Assembly: GCA_050246635.1 (NCBI GenBank)
Contig: JBFWVR010000004.1
Coordinates: forward strand, 372,001-436,000
Direction of reading: 5' to 3'
Length of the DNA stretch: 64,000 nucleotides
From: JBFWVR01 sp050246635
GTDB lineage: Bacteria > Acidobacteriota > Vicinamibacteria > Vicinamibacterales > UBA2999
A program made the translations under genes and the position numbers. Positions 22,634-31,547 of the stretch are shown here, piece by piece (within the stretch, counting starts at the first letter, position 1; each line of letters opens with the position of its first letter). The notes under the pieces were generated by a model. It was not told where the DNA came from. It saw only the letters and a program-made list of their open reading frames with translations, and did no database searches.

Positions 22634-24337
22634 ATGCGCACCATCCCGACGCGCAAGTTGACAACGTGGCTGCTGGTGGCCCTGCTCGCCGGTGGCAGCG
22701 TCCACCCCGCCCTCCATGCGGCAATCCGGCAGGCGGAGCCGGTTCCGGCTGGCCCGGCGTCGGCAGAGCGCTACCCGGGAGCGGTCTGGCAGCGGTATGC
22801 CAGCGTCGTGGACACCGGCTTCTCCCCGGAGGGTCTGGACGAGGCGCTCGACTTCGGGGAGCGTCGCGGCGCGGTCGCGGTCATGGTCGTGCTGCACGGC
22901 GCCGTCGTGGTCGCGCGAGGAGACATTGCCCGGCGCTTCCAGGTGCACTCGATCCGCAAGAGCCTGTTGAGTGCGTTGTACGGCGCGTATCAGGGCGACA
23001 TCGACCTGACGCGCACGTTGTCGCAACTGGGCGTCGACGACGAGCCGCCGCTGACCGACGCGGAGAAGCAGGCGCGCGTCGTGGACCTCATCTCAGCCCG
23101 TTCCGGCGTTTATCATCCGGCGGCAGGCGAGGCGGCGGAGATGACGGCCGCCAAACCGGCGCGGGGCAGTCATGCTCCGGGCACGTTCTGGTCCTACAAC
23201 AACTGGGACTTCAATGCGGCCGGCGTCGTCTTCGAGCGGCTCACCGGCACATCCGTCTTCACGGCCTTCAATACCGGCATCGCGACTCCAATCGGCATGG
23301 AGGACTATCGTCCCGCCGACGGCTTCTACCACCTCGAGCCCGCGCTCTCCCGCCTCCCGTCGTTCGGGCTCCGAATGTCCACACGTGACCTCGCGCGCTT
23401 CGGCGTGCTCTTCGCCCGTCGCGGACGGTGGAAGACCACGCAGGTCCTCCCCGCGGAGTGGGTGGAGGAGAGCACCCGTTCCCACAGCCGCATCGATCTC
23501 GGATCCGAGTATGGAACCGGGTACGGCTACATGTGGTGGGTGGACGGCACTCGCGGCTTCGCGGCGCGCGGGTTCGGCGGCCACGCGCTCGTGGTGTACC
23601 CGGACGACGACCTCGTGGTGGTCGTGCGCGCGGACACCTATCACGACCGGTTCCTCTCGGCCCGGTCGATCGAGCGTCTGAGCCAGCGTATTCGCCGCGC
23701 CCGACAGTCGCCAGCGCGAGCGGGTGCAGGGCTCGTTCCACTGGAGCGCGCCTCCGCGTTGCCGGCCGCCGGAACGCCGCCGGGGGATCTCGCCAGCGTC
23801 ACCGGCACGCTCACGCTCGAGAGCGGTGACCGCGTCACGATCGGGCGGGACGATGCGGGACTCACGATCGACTATGGGCGGGGTGTGTTCCACCTGGTGC
23901 CCGCGGGTGGCGGGCGGTTCCTCACTGAGGACTCCGGTGACCCGGTCGTCATCGAGCGAAGCCCGGATGGTCGCGTGCAGCGGGTGCTGACCGAGCCGGT
24001 CATCTATCTCGAGGCGGCCGGCGCCGCGCGGCGTGGGGATCCCACGCGAGCGGTGGCCTGGGTGCGAACCGCCGTGGAGACGTTCCCCGACTCCCCGGAC
24101 GCGCACTACAACCTGGCGCGTGCGCTGGAGGGTACCGGCCACCGGGCGGAGGCGATGGGCGAGCTGCAACGGGCGATCACGCTCGATCGCGGCCACCGGG
24201 CTGCCGCCGCCCTCCTGTCGAACCTGCGCTGGCGGCGCTTCGGGCCTCCCGGCGTCGGCCTGCTCCTCGTGATCGGCCTGCTCACCTGGTGGGCACGCCG
24301 GCGCGGGAAGCGCGGCGCACCCGGCGCCTATCCCTGA
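22634..24337 (+). CDS. Secreted serine hydrolase (class C beta-lactamase fold) with TPR and C-terminal anchor
   Basis: A 567-residue protein. Residues 1-28 are a signal peptide. The serine hydrolase domain has the SxxK motif SIRK near residue 107, YNN in WSYNNWDFN near 187 and a GGHAL segment near 317 in the place of the KTG box. After about residue 460 come a tetratricopeptide-like pair of helices (DSPDAHYNLARALEGTGH) and a C-terminal membrane segment (GVGLLLVIGLLTWWARRR). The enzyme is probably periplasmic and membrane-anchored; such proteins act on D-amino peptides or esters. It overlaps by ten bases the converging DUF2161 gene. Confidence 0.82.
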   Translation: MRTIPTRKLTTWLLVALLAGGSVHPALHAAIRQAEPVPAGPASAERYPGAVWQRYASVVDTGFSPEGLDEALDFGERRGAVAVMVVLHGAVVVARGDIARRFQVHSIRKSLLSALYGAYQGDIDLTRTLSQLGVDDEPPLTDAEKQARVVDLISARSGVYHPAAGEAAEMTAAKPARGSHAPGTFWSYNNWDFNAAGVVFERLTGTSVFTAFNTGIATPIGMEDYRPADGFYHLEPALSRLPSFGLRMSTRDLARFGVLFARRGRWKTTQVLPAEWVEESTRSHSRIDLGSEYGTGYGYMWWVDGTRGFAARGFGGHALVVYPDDDLVVVVRADTYHDRFLSARSIERLSQRIRRARQSPARAGAGLVPLERASALPAAGTPPGDLASVTGTLTLESGDRVTIGRDDAGLTIDYGRGVFHLVPAGGGRFLTEDSGDPVVIERSPDGRVQRVLTEPVIYLEAAGAARRGDPTRAVAWVRTAVETFPDSPDAHYNLARALEGTGHRAEAMGELQRAITLDRGHRAAAALLSNLRWRRFGPPGVGLLLVIGLLTWWARRRGKRGAPGAYP

Positions 24338-25032
24338 TCGACGGCGACTGGACGCGCGAGCGGGACGTTCGGCAGGTGGTCGGGCCATCGCGCGAGCCCC
24401 ACGTGCCCTTCGGCCGTGAGGTCGTAGTGCCCGGGCTTCACGCGCGTGAACCAGCCGTAGTGGTTGTCGCGCAGGATGGGGCCGGCACGCAGCACCCCCG
24501 TGCAGTCACGGACGTGCGAGACCTTGAGCGGGCCGCCGGCGAGCGCCCGCGCGCAGCGCAACGCGTCCTGCCGGTAGGCGGTCAGGCGCTGCCGTGAGGC
24601 CGAGCCTCCAGCCTCGGGATCACCCACGCGTTCGGCGAACTCCTTGAGCAGTCGCGCCTGGCGTCGGGCGTCGCGCCGCGGCCGATAGGGCGCCGGATCG
24701 AGCTCCGCGACGACCCGTCCGCGCGATGACACCGTCAACAGGCCGAGCCCGAGGCGCCGGAGCAGGCTCGTCACCTCGCGTGATCGCGTTCGCCACGCCG
24801 CGCTGTGTTTCCTGCCGATCTGGAAGGCCACGTAGACCGTGTCCGACACGCGCAGCCGATCCACGGCCTGGAGAATCAGCGCGAGGTTCAGCTGCGCCTT
24901 CAGCTCGACGACCACCGGCTCCTCCTCGCCGCGCACGCCCACGATGTCGCACGAGTCGATCTCCCCCTTGACGAGGTAGCCCTGCGCCTCGAGGAACCGT
25001 TTGATCGGGACGTAGAGGTCCGCTTCAGCCAT
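24328..25032 (-). CDS. DUF2161 (PD-(D/E)XK-like) protein
   Basis: A 234-residue cytosolic protein. The N-terminal half has the DUF2161 signature: KRFLEAQGYLVKGEI, SCDIVGVRG and VVVELKAQLNLALILQAVDR, in which D and ExK positions match a PD-(D/E)XK nuclease core. The second half is helical and basic. It starts at 25032; the reading frame upstream is not protein-like. It converges on and overlaps the serine hydrolase gene. Nuclease or phosphodiesterase activity is inferred from the family fold only. Confidence 0.82.
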   Translation of the reverse strand: MAEADLYVPIKRFLEAQGYLVKGEIDSCDIVGVRGEEEPVVVELKAQLNLALILQAVDRLRVSDTVYVAFQIGRKHSAAWRTRSREVTSLLRRLGLGLLTVSSRGRVVAELDPAPYRPRRDARRQARLLKEFAERVGDPEAGGSASRQRLTAYRQDALRCARALAGGPLKVSHVRDCTGVLRAGPILRDNHYGWFTRVKPGHYDLTAEGHVGLARWPDHLPNVPLARPVAVDQG

Positions 25033-25286
25033 GTGCGTGCGCGCGGGAGGCTCCGGGTCGCGTGTGACGGGGCACGACCGGATTGTATCGTGGCCGCTCG
25101 GCCCCCCGAGGGCCTGCGGCTGCGGCCACGCAGAGGCTGGAATCCATCCGGGTGTCGGGTCGCTGCCGGCGATCCGCATGCCCGGCGAGAGACGTCGCCA
25201 CGCCCTCGCGGGCACAGGCCGTGAACACGCCGCGACGGCACCGACCCGACGAGGCATGGCCGCGATGGCCGGTACGCAGTGAGAGA

Positions 25287-26133
25287 ATGCCGGGCAGCAT
25301 GCACTCACGGCAGCGGCTGACGGACGACTGTCGCGCGCTCGGCGTGGCCCCCGGTGACGTCGTGATGGCGCACGCGTCGGTGCGCGCCGTCGGCGAGGTG
25401 GCCGGCGGCCCGGACGTGATTCACCTGGCGCTCAAGGACGCGTTGACGGACGCCGGCACGCTGTTGATGTATGCCGGCTGCCCGCGGTACGTCGACGAGG
25501 TCGGGCGAGGCGAGCTGTCGGCGGCCGAGGAGGCGGAGGTGGTCGAGAAGCTGCCGCCGTTCGATGCGGAGACGGCGCGGTCGGCCAGGGACCACGGGAC
25601 GCTCGTGGAGTTCCTTCGCACCTGGCCGGGGTCGCGCGTCAACAGGCACCCGGCGCGCTTTGTCGCATGGGGAGCGGGAGCCCGCGCGCCTCTTCGAGAC
25701 GCAGCCGTGGGACTTCGCGTTCGGGACGGACTCGGCCCTCGACAGGTTCCTGCGGCTCGACGGGAAGATCCTGCTGCTCGGATCCGACCACGACGCCGTC
25801 ACCTTCCTGCACTACGTCGAGCACGTCGCGGACTTCCCTGACAAGCGCATCGCACGCTACAAGGTGCCGATGCTGGAGGGGACGCGGACGGTCTGGCGCG
25901 AGTCGGCCGAGGTCGACACGTCCGACGGCGGCGCCCACGCCCACTGGCCAGACCGGTTCTTCGCCCGGATCGTCGACACTTATCTCTCGGAAACGCGAAA
26001 CGGCGGAGCGCTCGTCGGTGAGGCGCAGAGCTGGTTGCTGCCGGCACGCGGCCTGTTCGACTTCGCGCGCCCGCTGATGGAGGCTGTCGCGCGGGACCCG
26101 CGCGCGGCGGATCGACTGCTGGCCCTGCGCTGA
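25287..26133 (+). pseudogene. AAC(3)-like aminoglycoside acetyltransferase, frameshifted
   Basis: From ATG 25287 (or 25299) the first frame gives the N-terminal half of an antibiotic N3-acetyltransferase-family protein: DVVMAHASVRAVGEVAGGPD and AGTLLMYAGCPRYVDEVG, up to HPARFVAWG near 25670. Homology then continues in another frame from about 25675: EREPARLFETQPWDFAFG, LLLGSDHDAVTFLHYVEH and the C-terminal helices to 26133. A one-base change around 25660-25685 joins the halves into a protein of about 280 residues, the usual family size. Either the gene is inactivated or the base is a sequencing error. Family members are not always resistance enzymes. Confidence 0.75.
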
Positions 26134-26202
26134 TCCCGGCTGGTTGGCGGGTTCCGTCGGGCGGCGCGTTGGTCCGGGCCTGCCGGGCGGGTGGTGTCCC
26201 TG

Positions 26203-26292
26203 TTCCGTGTGTCCCGCGTTCGCCGTGTGCTCCGGGTTCTCCGTGTGCTCCGTATGCTCCGTGTGCTCCGTGCGTTCCGTGTGCTCCGTGTT
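26203..26292. repeat. 9-bp tandem array, unit CTCCGTGTG, 10 copies
   Basis: Ten contiguous 9-base units between 26203 and 26292, with variants such as TCCCGCGTT, CTCCGGGTT and CTCCGTATG. The last unit runs into the stop codon (TAA on the minus strand) of the J-domain-like gene. The shared core is TCCGTG. Confidence 0.85.
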
Positions 26293-27067
26293 ATGGGACC
26301 GAACGCATCGCCTCGAGGCGGTTGGTCGCGACCATGATGTCGCGCTTCAGGCGGCGGACCATGTCAGCGACCAGATCCTTGCCCTTCGCCGCGGCCTCGT
26401 CCACCATCGCCTTCAGCTTCCACATGGGCGTGTCCTGCAGCGCGGCCAGGTCACGCTCGAGGCCCTCGAGCTCCTCGTCGATCTGGGCCAGCCGCCGCAT
26501 GAGTCGCACGCGCGCCGCGTCGGGGTCGGTGGCGGGCACCGCATCGGGACTGCGTTCCCAGGCCGCGAGGATGCGCCGGAGCTGCTCCTCGTCGCCCAGC
26601 TCGTAGGCGCGGTTGGCGGCGACCATCAGGGAATGGCGCCTGGTGCGAGCCGATTCGTCTTCGGCCAGGTCGGGATGGATGGCGCGGGCCACGTCACGAA
26701 AGAGCTTACGCACCGCGTCTGTCGTGAAACGCGGCGCGGCCTCGTCTGCCGATGTCTCGGGTGCGGCGTCGGCCGCCGCCCCGGCTTCCTCGAGCCGACG
26801 GTTGATCTCGCCGAGCTCGAGCTCGACGATCGCGGCCTCGAGCCGCTCGAGCTCCTCGTGGAGCAGGCCGACGTCCTGCCGGTACCGCACCGTGAAGGAC
26901 TCAATCGCCGACTCCGTGCGTTCGACCTCGGCGCTCCGCGCGAGCAGCACGGCCTCGCGTTCGGTCACCTGCGCGCGCAGGGTCTCGAGCGCCTGGTTGC
27001 GTGGGACTCTGGGTGGAACGAGGGCGGTCACGGGGAAATTGTAGCGAATCGTGCGGGAGGGGTGCAC
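26291..27067 (-). CDS. J-domain-like coiled-coil protein
   Basis: A protein of up to 258 residues. Residues about 40-95 are a long coiled coil (LHEELERLEAAIVELELGEI). Residues about 110-170 look like a J-domain: IHPDLAEDE carries the HPD motif, followed by RRHSLMVAANRAYELGDEEQ, which matches J-domain helix III (AYexL). The C-terminal part is again coiled coil. J-domains recruit DnaK; here it lacks the Gly/Phe and zinc regions of DnaJ. The exact start is uncertain (27067 or a GTG 36 bases downstream). Both ends of the gene are flanked by 9-bp arrays. Confidence 0.72.
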   Translation of the reverse strand: MHPSRTIRYNFPVTALVPPRVPRNQALETLRAQVTEREAVLLARSAEVERTESAIESFTVRYRQDVGLLHEELERLEAAIVELELGEINRRLEEAGAAADAAPETSADEAAPRFTTDAVRKLFRDVARAIHPDLAEDESARTRRHSLMVAANRAYELGDEEQLRRILAAWERSPDAVPATDPDAARVRLMRRLAQIDEELEGLERDLAALQDTPMWKLKAMVDEAAAKGKDLVADMVRRLKRDIMVATNRLEAMRSVP

Positions 27068-27121
27068 GTCGCGCCGCGGCGCTTGTGGTCAGGTCTGAAA
27101 CGAGGCACCCACCGGACACAC

Positions 27122-27166
27122 CACTGAACACACTGAGGCCACTGAACACACTGAGCACACTGAAGG
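27122..27166. repeat. 9-bp tandem array, unit CACTGAACA, 5 copies
   Basis: Five 9-base units (CACTGAACA, CACTGAGGC, CACTGAACA, CACTGAGCA, CACTGAAGG), with degenerate copies just before. On the minus strand the core reads TCAGTG. It lies upstream of the J-domain-like gene, in inverse orientation to the array at its 3' end. Confidence 0.8.
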
Positions 27167-27190
27167 CGCCGGGGGGCGCGGAGAGAACAT

Positions 27191-27266
27191 CCAGCCACGG
27201 GTCGTACCCTTCGCCCCTCGGCGCAGCTCGGGGCGACCCTGAGCGTCGTCGAAGGGTCGTGGCTGG
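27191..27266. repeat. 76-bp imperfect inverted repeat
   Basis: Outer arms CCAGCCACG (27191-27199) and CGTGGCTGG (27258-27266) pair perfectly; inner arms ACCCTTCG (27206-27213) and CGAAGGGT (27250-27257) pair perfectly, with a six-base bulge on the left side. The middle is GC-rich and partly self-complementary. It looks like a REP- or MITE-type element, or a strong bidirectional terminator after the NHL-propeller gene. Confidence 0.65.
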
Positions 27267-27291
27267 AATTCACTTCCTCGTGCGCTACTAA

Positions 27292-28458
27292 TTAATCGCC
27301 TCCCGGCGGCGGCGTGACGCTCGACGCGGGCTTCGTGCCCTTCAGGATCCAGCGCTGGATGCGCCGTCCGTTGCCCGCCTCACCGGTGTACATCCGGTTC
27401 TTCGAATCGATGGCGATCATGTGGGCGCGGATGAACTCGCCGGACTGCCGGCCGGGTCGGCCGAAGCGGTCGAGGATCGTGAGGTCCTTCCGGCGCAGGA
27501 CCCACACACGCTCGTTCGTGCCGTCCATCAGGTAGAGCAGGCTCTGCTCCGGGTCGCGCGACAACTGGAGGCTGAATCCCGTGCCCGATCCACCGGTTTC
27601 GGGCCGCACGAAACGCTCCATCAGGAACTCACCGGCCTGCGTGAACACCTGGATGCGGTTGCCGCGCCGATCCGAGACATACAGCAGTCCGTCCTTCGTG
27701 CCGACGATGCCGTGCAGCGTGGAGTACTGCTGGGGCGGGTTCTGCGGATCGACCGGGTAGTCGTACTTGTAGGTGTCGTCCGGTGTCTTCCCGTACGCGC
27801 CCCAGTGCCGCTTGTACTTCCCGGTCGCCGCGTCGTAGACGACGACCCGGCGGTTGCGGTAGCCGTCGGCGATGAAGATCTCGTTGGTCTTCGGTTCGAC
27901 GTAGAAGTTGGCGGGGCCGCCGAGGTGGTCGGGATCATTGCTGCCCTTGTTCACGCCGGGCTCGCCAATCGTCATGACGTGTTTGCCGTCCTGCGTGAAC
28001 TTCATGACGTGGTAGCCGTTGCTCGTGCCCATCCACACGAAGCCGTTGTGGTCGATGTAGATGCCGTGCTCCTGGTCGAACCAGGTGTAGCCCTCGCCGG
28101 GGCCGCCCCAGGCCTTCAGCACCTTGCCGTCGGGATCGAGCTCGAGCACGGGCGGAGCCGGTTTGCAGCAGTCGGCGATCGGCGGGTCGACGGCGGCGCC
28201 GATTTCCTGCGGGGTCAGGCTCGACGGCATGTGGATCACCCACAGGTTGTCGGCATCGTCCACGAACAGGCCGCGGATGTCGCCCCAGATCCAGTCGTTC
28301 GGCAGCGTGGGCGGCCATGTCGGATCGACCTCGTAGACGGGAAGGTTCTCGGCCGTCGGTGATCCCGGCGCGACCGCCGCGTTCGCGCCTTGCGCGGCGG
28401 CGGCAGCCGGAACCAGCAGACAGGCCGCGAGTACGGCCAGCGCGCGCGTCGATGCCAT
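27292..28458 (-). CDS. Secreted NHL-repeat six-bladed beta-propeller protein
   Basis: A 388-residue exported protein. The signal peptide is MASTRALAVLAACLLVPAAA. The mature part is a beta-propeller with NHL-type blades, seen as recurrent segments such as IRGLFVDDADNLWVIH, HGIYIDHNGFVWMGTSNG, GIVGTKDGLLYVSDRRGNR and HMIAIDSKNRMYTGEAG. GGAG lies about 9 bases upstream of the start. Related proteins include peptidylglycine-lyase-like propellers and scaffolds; no catalytic residues can be assigned, so the role is open. Confidence 0.85.
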   Translation of the reverse strand: MASTRALAVLAACLLVPAAAAAQGANAAVAPGSPTAENLPVYEVDPTWPPTLPNDWIWGDIRGLFVDDADNLWVIHMPSSLTPQEIGAAVDPPIADCCKPAPPVLELDPDGKVLKAWGGPGEGYTWFDQEHGIYIDHNGFVWMGTSNGYHVMKFTQDGKHVMTIGEPGVNKGSNDPDHLGGPANFYVEPKTNEIFIADGYRNRRVVVYDAATGKYKRHWGAYGKTPDDTYKYDYPVDPQNPPQQYSTLHGIVGTKDGLLYVSDRRGNRIQVFTQAGEFLMERFVRPETGGSGTGFSLQLSRDPEQSLLYLMDGTNERVWVLRRKDLTILDRFGRPGRQSGEFIRAHMIAIDSKNRMYTGEAGNGRRIQRWILKGTKPASSVTPPPGGD

Positions 28459-28684
28459 CGTTCTCACTCCTTGTCGCTCCTCAATCGGCCGCCACGGCGG
28501 CGGAAGGTCGTGAACCGGCCGATTGTAGGGCAACCCGGCGCCGGGCACGACCACTTTGCGCTGCGGCGTTCCAGCTGAGCTGCTGCCGTCGTCCTGGCGG
28601 TCTCCGGGATACGGACCACGGCGAGCATATGATTTCGCTCGCGGGCGCGCCCGGGGTGGGGCGCCGTGAAAGGCACGCCTGGCC

Positions 28685-29026
28685 ATGACTCCGGAAGCCG
28701 GCACCCGCCGGTTCGCGATTCTTGCGGCGATTCTCGGGCTCGTCCCGGTTCCGCTGCTGTACGTCGCCGCCCTGGCCCTGTGCCAGTCGCTGATGCTGCG
28801 GTGGCTGCCCCTGACGACGGAGGTGCGTCCGACCGTCAGCCGGCTCGCGCCCGCGACGTTGCTGGTGACGGCGACGAGCGTGGGGACCGCCTGGTTTGCC
28901 TTCGGGCTCGCGGAGGCGGCGGTCGCGCCGGTGCCCGTCATCGGACCCTGGCTCGCGTTTGCCGTCCCCCCGACCATGGCCGGCGTCGTCACCTACACGA
29001 TGGGCCGTGTCGTGGCGCCGAGGTAG
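28685..29026 (+). CDS. Small membrane protein
   Basis: A 113-residue protein with three membrane segments (about residues 10-32, 52-72 and 82-105). No motif is recognised. It starts at ATG 28685. The next gene begins 51 bases downstream with its own ribosome-binding site. Function unknown. Confidence 0.65.
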   Translation: MTPEAGTRRFAILAAILGLVPVPLLYVAALALCQSLMLRWLPLTTEVRPTVSRLAPATLLVTATSVGTAWFAFGLAEAAVAPVPVIGPWLAFAVPPTMAGVVTYTMGRVVAPR

Positions 29027-29077
29027 ACTGAACGGAGATCCCGTCCCCGCCGGAAACCGGTCCCTCAGGAGACGGCG

Positions 29078-29584
29078 ATGAACCGCACCCTTCAGATCCC
29101 GCTGTTCGGCGCGCTGACACTGCTGTGCATAAGTGGAATGGCCCACGCGCAGATGAACGCAGCCGCCAGCCGTTCCAACGCGGCCGTCCAGGGCACGCAT
29201 CACTTCGTCCATTTGAGTTCCGGAGAGGAACTCGAGGGCCGCGTCCTGGCCTTGGGGCCCGACACGTTGCACCTGCTCGTGGCGGAAGCGGTCCGGGAAG
29301 TGGCGATGCGCGACGTGCTTCGTGTGGATCGCCGTGGTGATTCCCTGGTGAACGGCGCCATCGTCGGCGCGGCGGTGATGGCCGCGTGGTGCGCCTACAT
29401 TTGCGGCCAGGGGCGCGACAGCACCGACAACCTCGGGCTGGTGGTGGCAGTCAACATTGGAACGGGAGCCCTGCTTGGCACCTGGATCGACGCCAGGCAC
29501 GTGGGGCGCACGACCATCTATCGTCGCCCTGAGTCATCCGCGGCGCGGATGTCCTCGGTGACCCTGTACCGGCTCAGGTTCTAG
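29078..29584 (+). CDS. Exported protein, paralogue of the 16.4-kb gene
   Basis: A 168-residue protein with a signal peptide (MNRTLQIPLFGALTLLCISG, cleavage near AHA-Q). The mature part has a beta domain with GEELEGRVLALGPDTLHLLV and VREVAMRDVLRVDRRGD, then a glycine/alanine-rich hydrophobic region. The same elements in the same order occur in the protein at 16374-16862. AGGAGA lies 8 bases upstream of the ATG. Function unknown; probably periplasmic or outer-membrane associated. Confidence 0.72.
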   Translation: MNRTLQIPLFGALTLLCISGMAHAQMNAAASRSNAAVQGTHHFVHLSSGEELEGRVLALGPDTLHLLVAEAVREVAMRDVLRVDRRGDSLVNGAIVGAAVMAAWCAYICGQGRDSTDNLGLVVAVNIGTGALLGTWIDARHVGRTTIYRRPESSAARMSSVTLYRLRF

Positions 29585-29598
29585 CGCGCGTTCACACG

Positions 29599-30093
29599 AT
29601 GTCGTTCCGCGCGAAGACCTCGTTGATCGGCCTGGTCTCCGACACCCACGGCCTGTTGCGGCCCGAGGCGGTGGCCGCCCTGGCCGGCGTGGACCTGATC
29701 GTGCACGCGGGCGACGTCGGGAAACCCGACGTGCTCGATGGGCTGCGGGCGATCGCGCCGGTGGTCGCGGTGCGTGGCAACGTCGACCACGGAACGTGGG
29801 CGGACGAGCTGCCTGAACGTGAAATTGTCCGGACATCAACGCTCACGCTCTACGTGCTGCACGATCTCGCCGAGCTCGACGGGGACCCCGTGGCCGAGGG
29901 CGTCGGCGTCGTCGTCTCCGGGCACTCCCATCGTCCCGTGATCGAATGGCGCGGCAGCGTGCTCTACGTGAACCCGGGCAGCATCGGGCCTCGGCGGTTC
30001 TCCCTGCCGGTGAGCCTTGCCCTCCTGCGTGTGGACGGTCCTGCCCCGGAGGCCCGCCTGGTCGAGGTCATCGCGGCACCGCGGCGGGAGTGA
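29599..30093 (+). CDS. YfcE/MJ0936-like metallophosphoesterase
   Basis: A 164-residue calcineurin-like phosphoesterase. All metal-site motifs are present: SDTHG (residues 14-18), HAGDVG (about 35-40), GNVD (about 58-61) and GHSHRP (about 107-112). This compact single-domain form hydrolyses phosphodiesters in vitro; the cellular substrate is not known. It follows the exported protein by 14 bases and may share its transcript. Confidence 0.88.
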   Translation: MSFRAKTSLIGLVSDTHGLLRPEAVAALAGVDLIVHAGDVGKPDVLDGLRAIAPVVAVRGNVDHGTWADELPEREIVRTSTLTLYVLHDLAELDGDPVAEGVGVVVSGHSHRPVIEWRGSVLYVNPGSIGPRRFSLPVSLALLRVDGPAPEARLVEVIAAPRRE

Positions 30094-30210
30094 TATCCTC
30101 CCCGCGCGGTGCAAGGCGGCATGACCCGTCCGCCAGGGCGCACGGGTCCTGATCGACCACGGTATCCCGACGGCGCTGGTGTCCCCCACGGCACGACGAA
30201 AGGACCGATC

Positions 30211-30891
30211 ATGAGCACGCGCGTGTGGTTCCTGACAGCTGCGATCGCAACGGCGGCCGCGTCGACAACGGCCTGCTCCGCGGGCGCGCCGGAGGCGATG
30301 CCGGCCGCATCGGCGGGTGCCGAATCCGCGGCGGCTAAATCCGCGTCCCCCGAGCCCGACCTCGACGCCGTGCGTGCCGCCACGGAGCGGTTCCAGGACG
30401 TCAACGTCGCCCTGGCCGAAGGCTACATCCGTGATCCCTTCGACCTCTGTGACACCGCCGAGATGATGGGCCGGCCCGCCGAGCTCGGCGCGATGGGCGT
30501 GCACTACTTCCGGCCCGACCTGCTCGGAATCACCGCGCCGCCGAACCCGAAGGTCACGGGCAATGGCACGCACACCGACTTCCTCCAGCCCGCCATCCTC
30601 ATCTACGAGCCGCAGGCCGACGGTGGCCTCACGCTCGTCGCCGTCGAGAACCTCGCCTTCAAGACGGCCTGGGAGGCGGCCGGCCACACGGAGCCGCCGT
30701 CGTTCCACGGCGTGCCGTACGAGCACATGATGGACGACCCGGCCACGCCGGCCGATGAGGCCCATCACTTCGAGCCGCATTACGATCGGCACGTCTGGCT
30801 CTACCGCGACAACCCCAACGGGATGTTCGCGCCGTTCAACCCTGCGGTGAGCTGCGCGCATCACACGGGCGCGACCCACGTGGGGGAGTAG
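30211..30891 (+). CDS. Histidine-rich lipoprotein of unknown function
   Basis: A 226-residue protein with a lipoprotein-type signal (FLTAAIATAAASTTACS). After a low-complexity alanine/serine linker, the conserved-looking domain (residues 50-226) has many histidines and acidic residues: GVHYFRPDLLG, GNGTHTDFLQPAILIYEP, HHFEPHYDRHVWLYRDNP and VSCAHH. The pattern suggests metal binding at the cell surface. I do not recognise a named family. The start is ATG 30211. Confidence 0.72.
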   Translation: MSTRVWFLTAAIATAAASTTACSAGAPEAMPAASAGAESAAAKSASPEPDLDAVRAATERFQDVNVALAEGYIRDPFDLCDTAEMMGRPAELGAMGVHYFRPDLLGITAPPNPKVTGNGTHTDFLQPAILIYEPQADGGLTLVAVENLAFKTAWEAAGHTEPPSFHGVPYEHMMDDPATPADEAHHFEPHYDRHVWLYRDNPNGMFAPFNPAVSCAHHTGATHVGE

Positions 30892-30929
30892 GCCCGGCCA
30901 GGAACCCGTGAGACGGAGGCGCGACGCGC

Positions 30930-31517
30930 ATGGACTACACGACGCTGTCCCTGACCGACGTCTCGCGTGAGCTCGCGGCGGCCGCGCGCGACGCCGCACA
31001 GGCGTTCGGCACGATGGACGCGCGGCAGCTCAACTGGCGGCCGCCCGACGGCGGCTGGAGCATCGGGCAGTGCATCGAGCACCTGCTCCGGTCCAACGAG
31101 ATCATGCTCGCCTCGGCGGACGCCGCGATGGCCCCACACGCGCCGCGGGGCTTCTGGCAGCGTCTTCCCCTCTGGCCGGGCCTCCTCGGGCCATTCCTCG
31201 TCAAGGCGATGTCGCCACAGGCGACGCGCAAGGCGAAGACGACGCCGCGCGCGGAGCCCCCGAGCGAGGTGCCGGCGGATGTCGTCGCGCGGTTCGCCAC
31301 GCAGCAGCACGGCCTCGCGGCGCGCGCCGAGGCCACCGACCCCGTGGCCGCCGCGGCGTGCATCATGGTCTCGCCGTTCATGGGCATCGTCACCTACAGC
31401 GTGCTCGATGGCTGGCGCCTCATGGCCGCCCACAACCATCGTCACCTCGAGCAGGCGCGGCGCGTGGCCGCGACACCGGGGTTCCCCGTATCGGAACCGC
31501 CGGTCGGAGCCGTCTGA
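30930..31517 (+). CDS. DinB superfamily protein
   Basis: A 195-residue DinB-like protein. The N-terminal helix carries LNWRPPDGGWSIGQCIEHLL, the typical WSxxQxxxHL region with the first histidine ligand, and the C-terminal helix has MAAHNHRHLEQARRV with two more ligand histidines. It precedes a second DinB-fold gene by 30 bases, so this is a tandem pair. Thiol-transferase or unknown metal-dependent roles are known in the family. Confidence 0.87.
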   Translation: MDYTTLSLTDVSRELAAAARDAAQAFGTMDARQLNWRPPDGGWSIGQCIEHLLRSNEIMLASADAAMAPHAPRGFWQRLPLWPGLLGPFLVKAMSPQATRKAKTTPRAEPPSEVPADVVARFATQQHGLAARAEATDPVAAAACIMVSPFMGIVTYSVLDGWRLMAAHNHRHLEQARRVAATPGFPVSEPPVGAV

Positions 31518-31547
31518 ATTCGGCGACGCCTCCGGCGCTGGGGGAGA

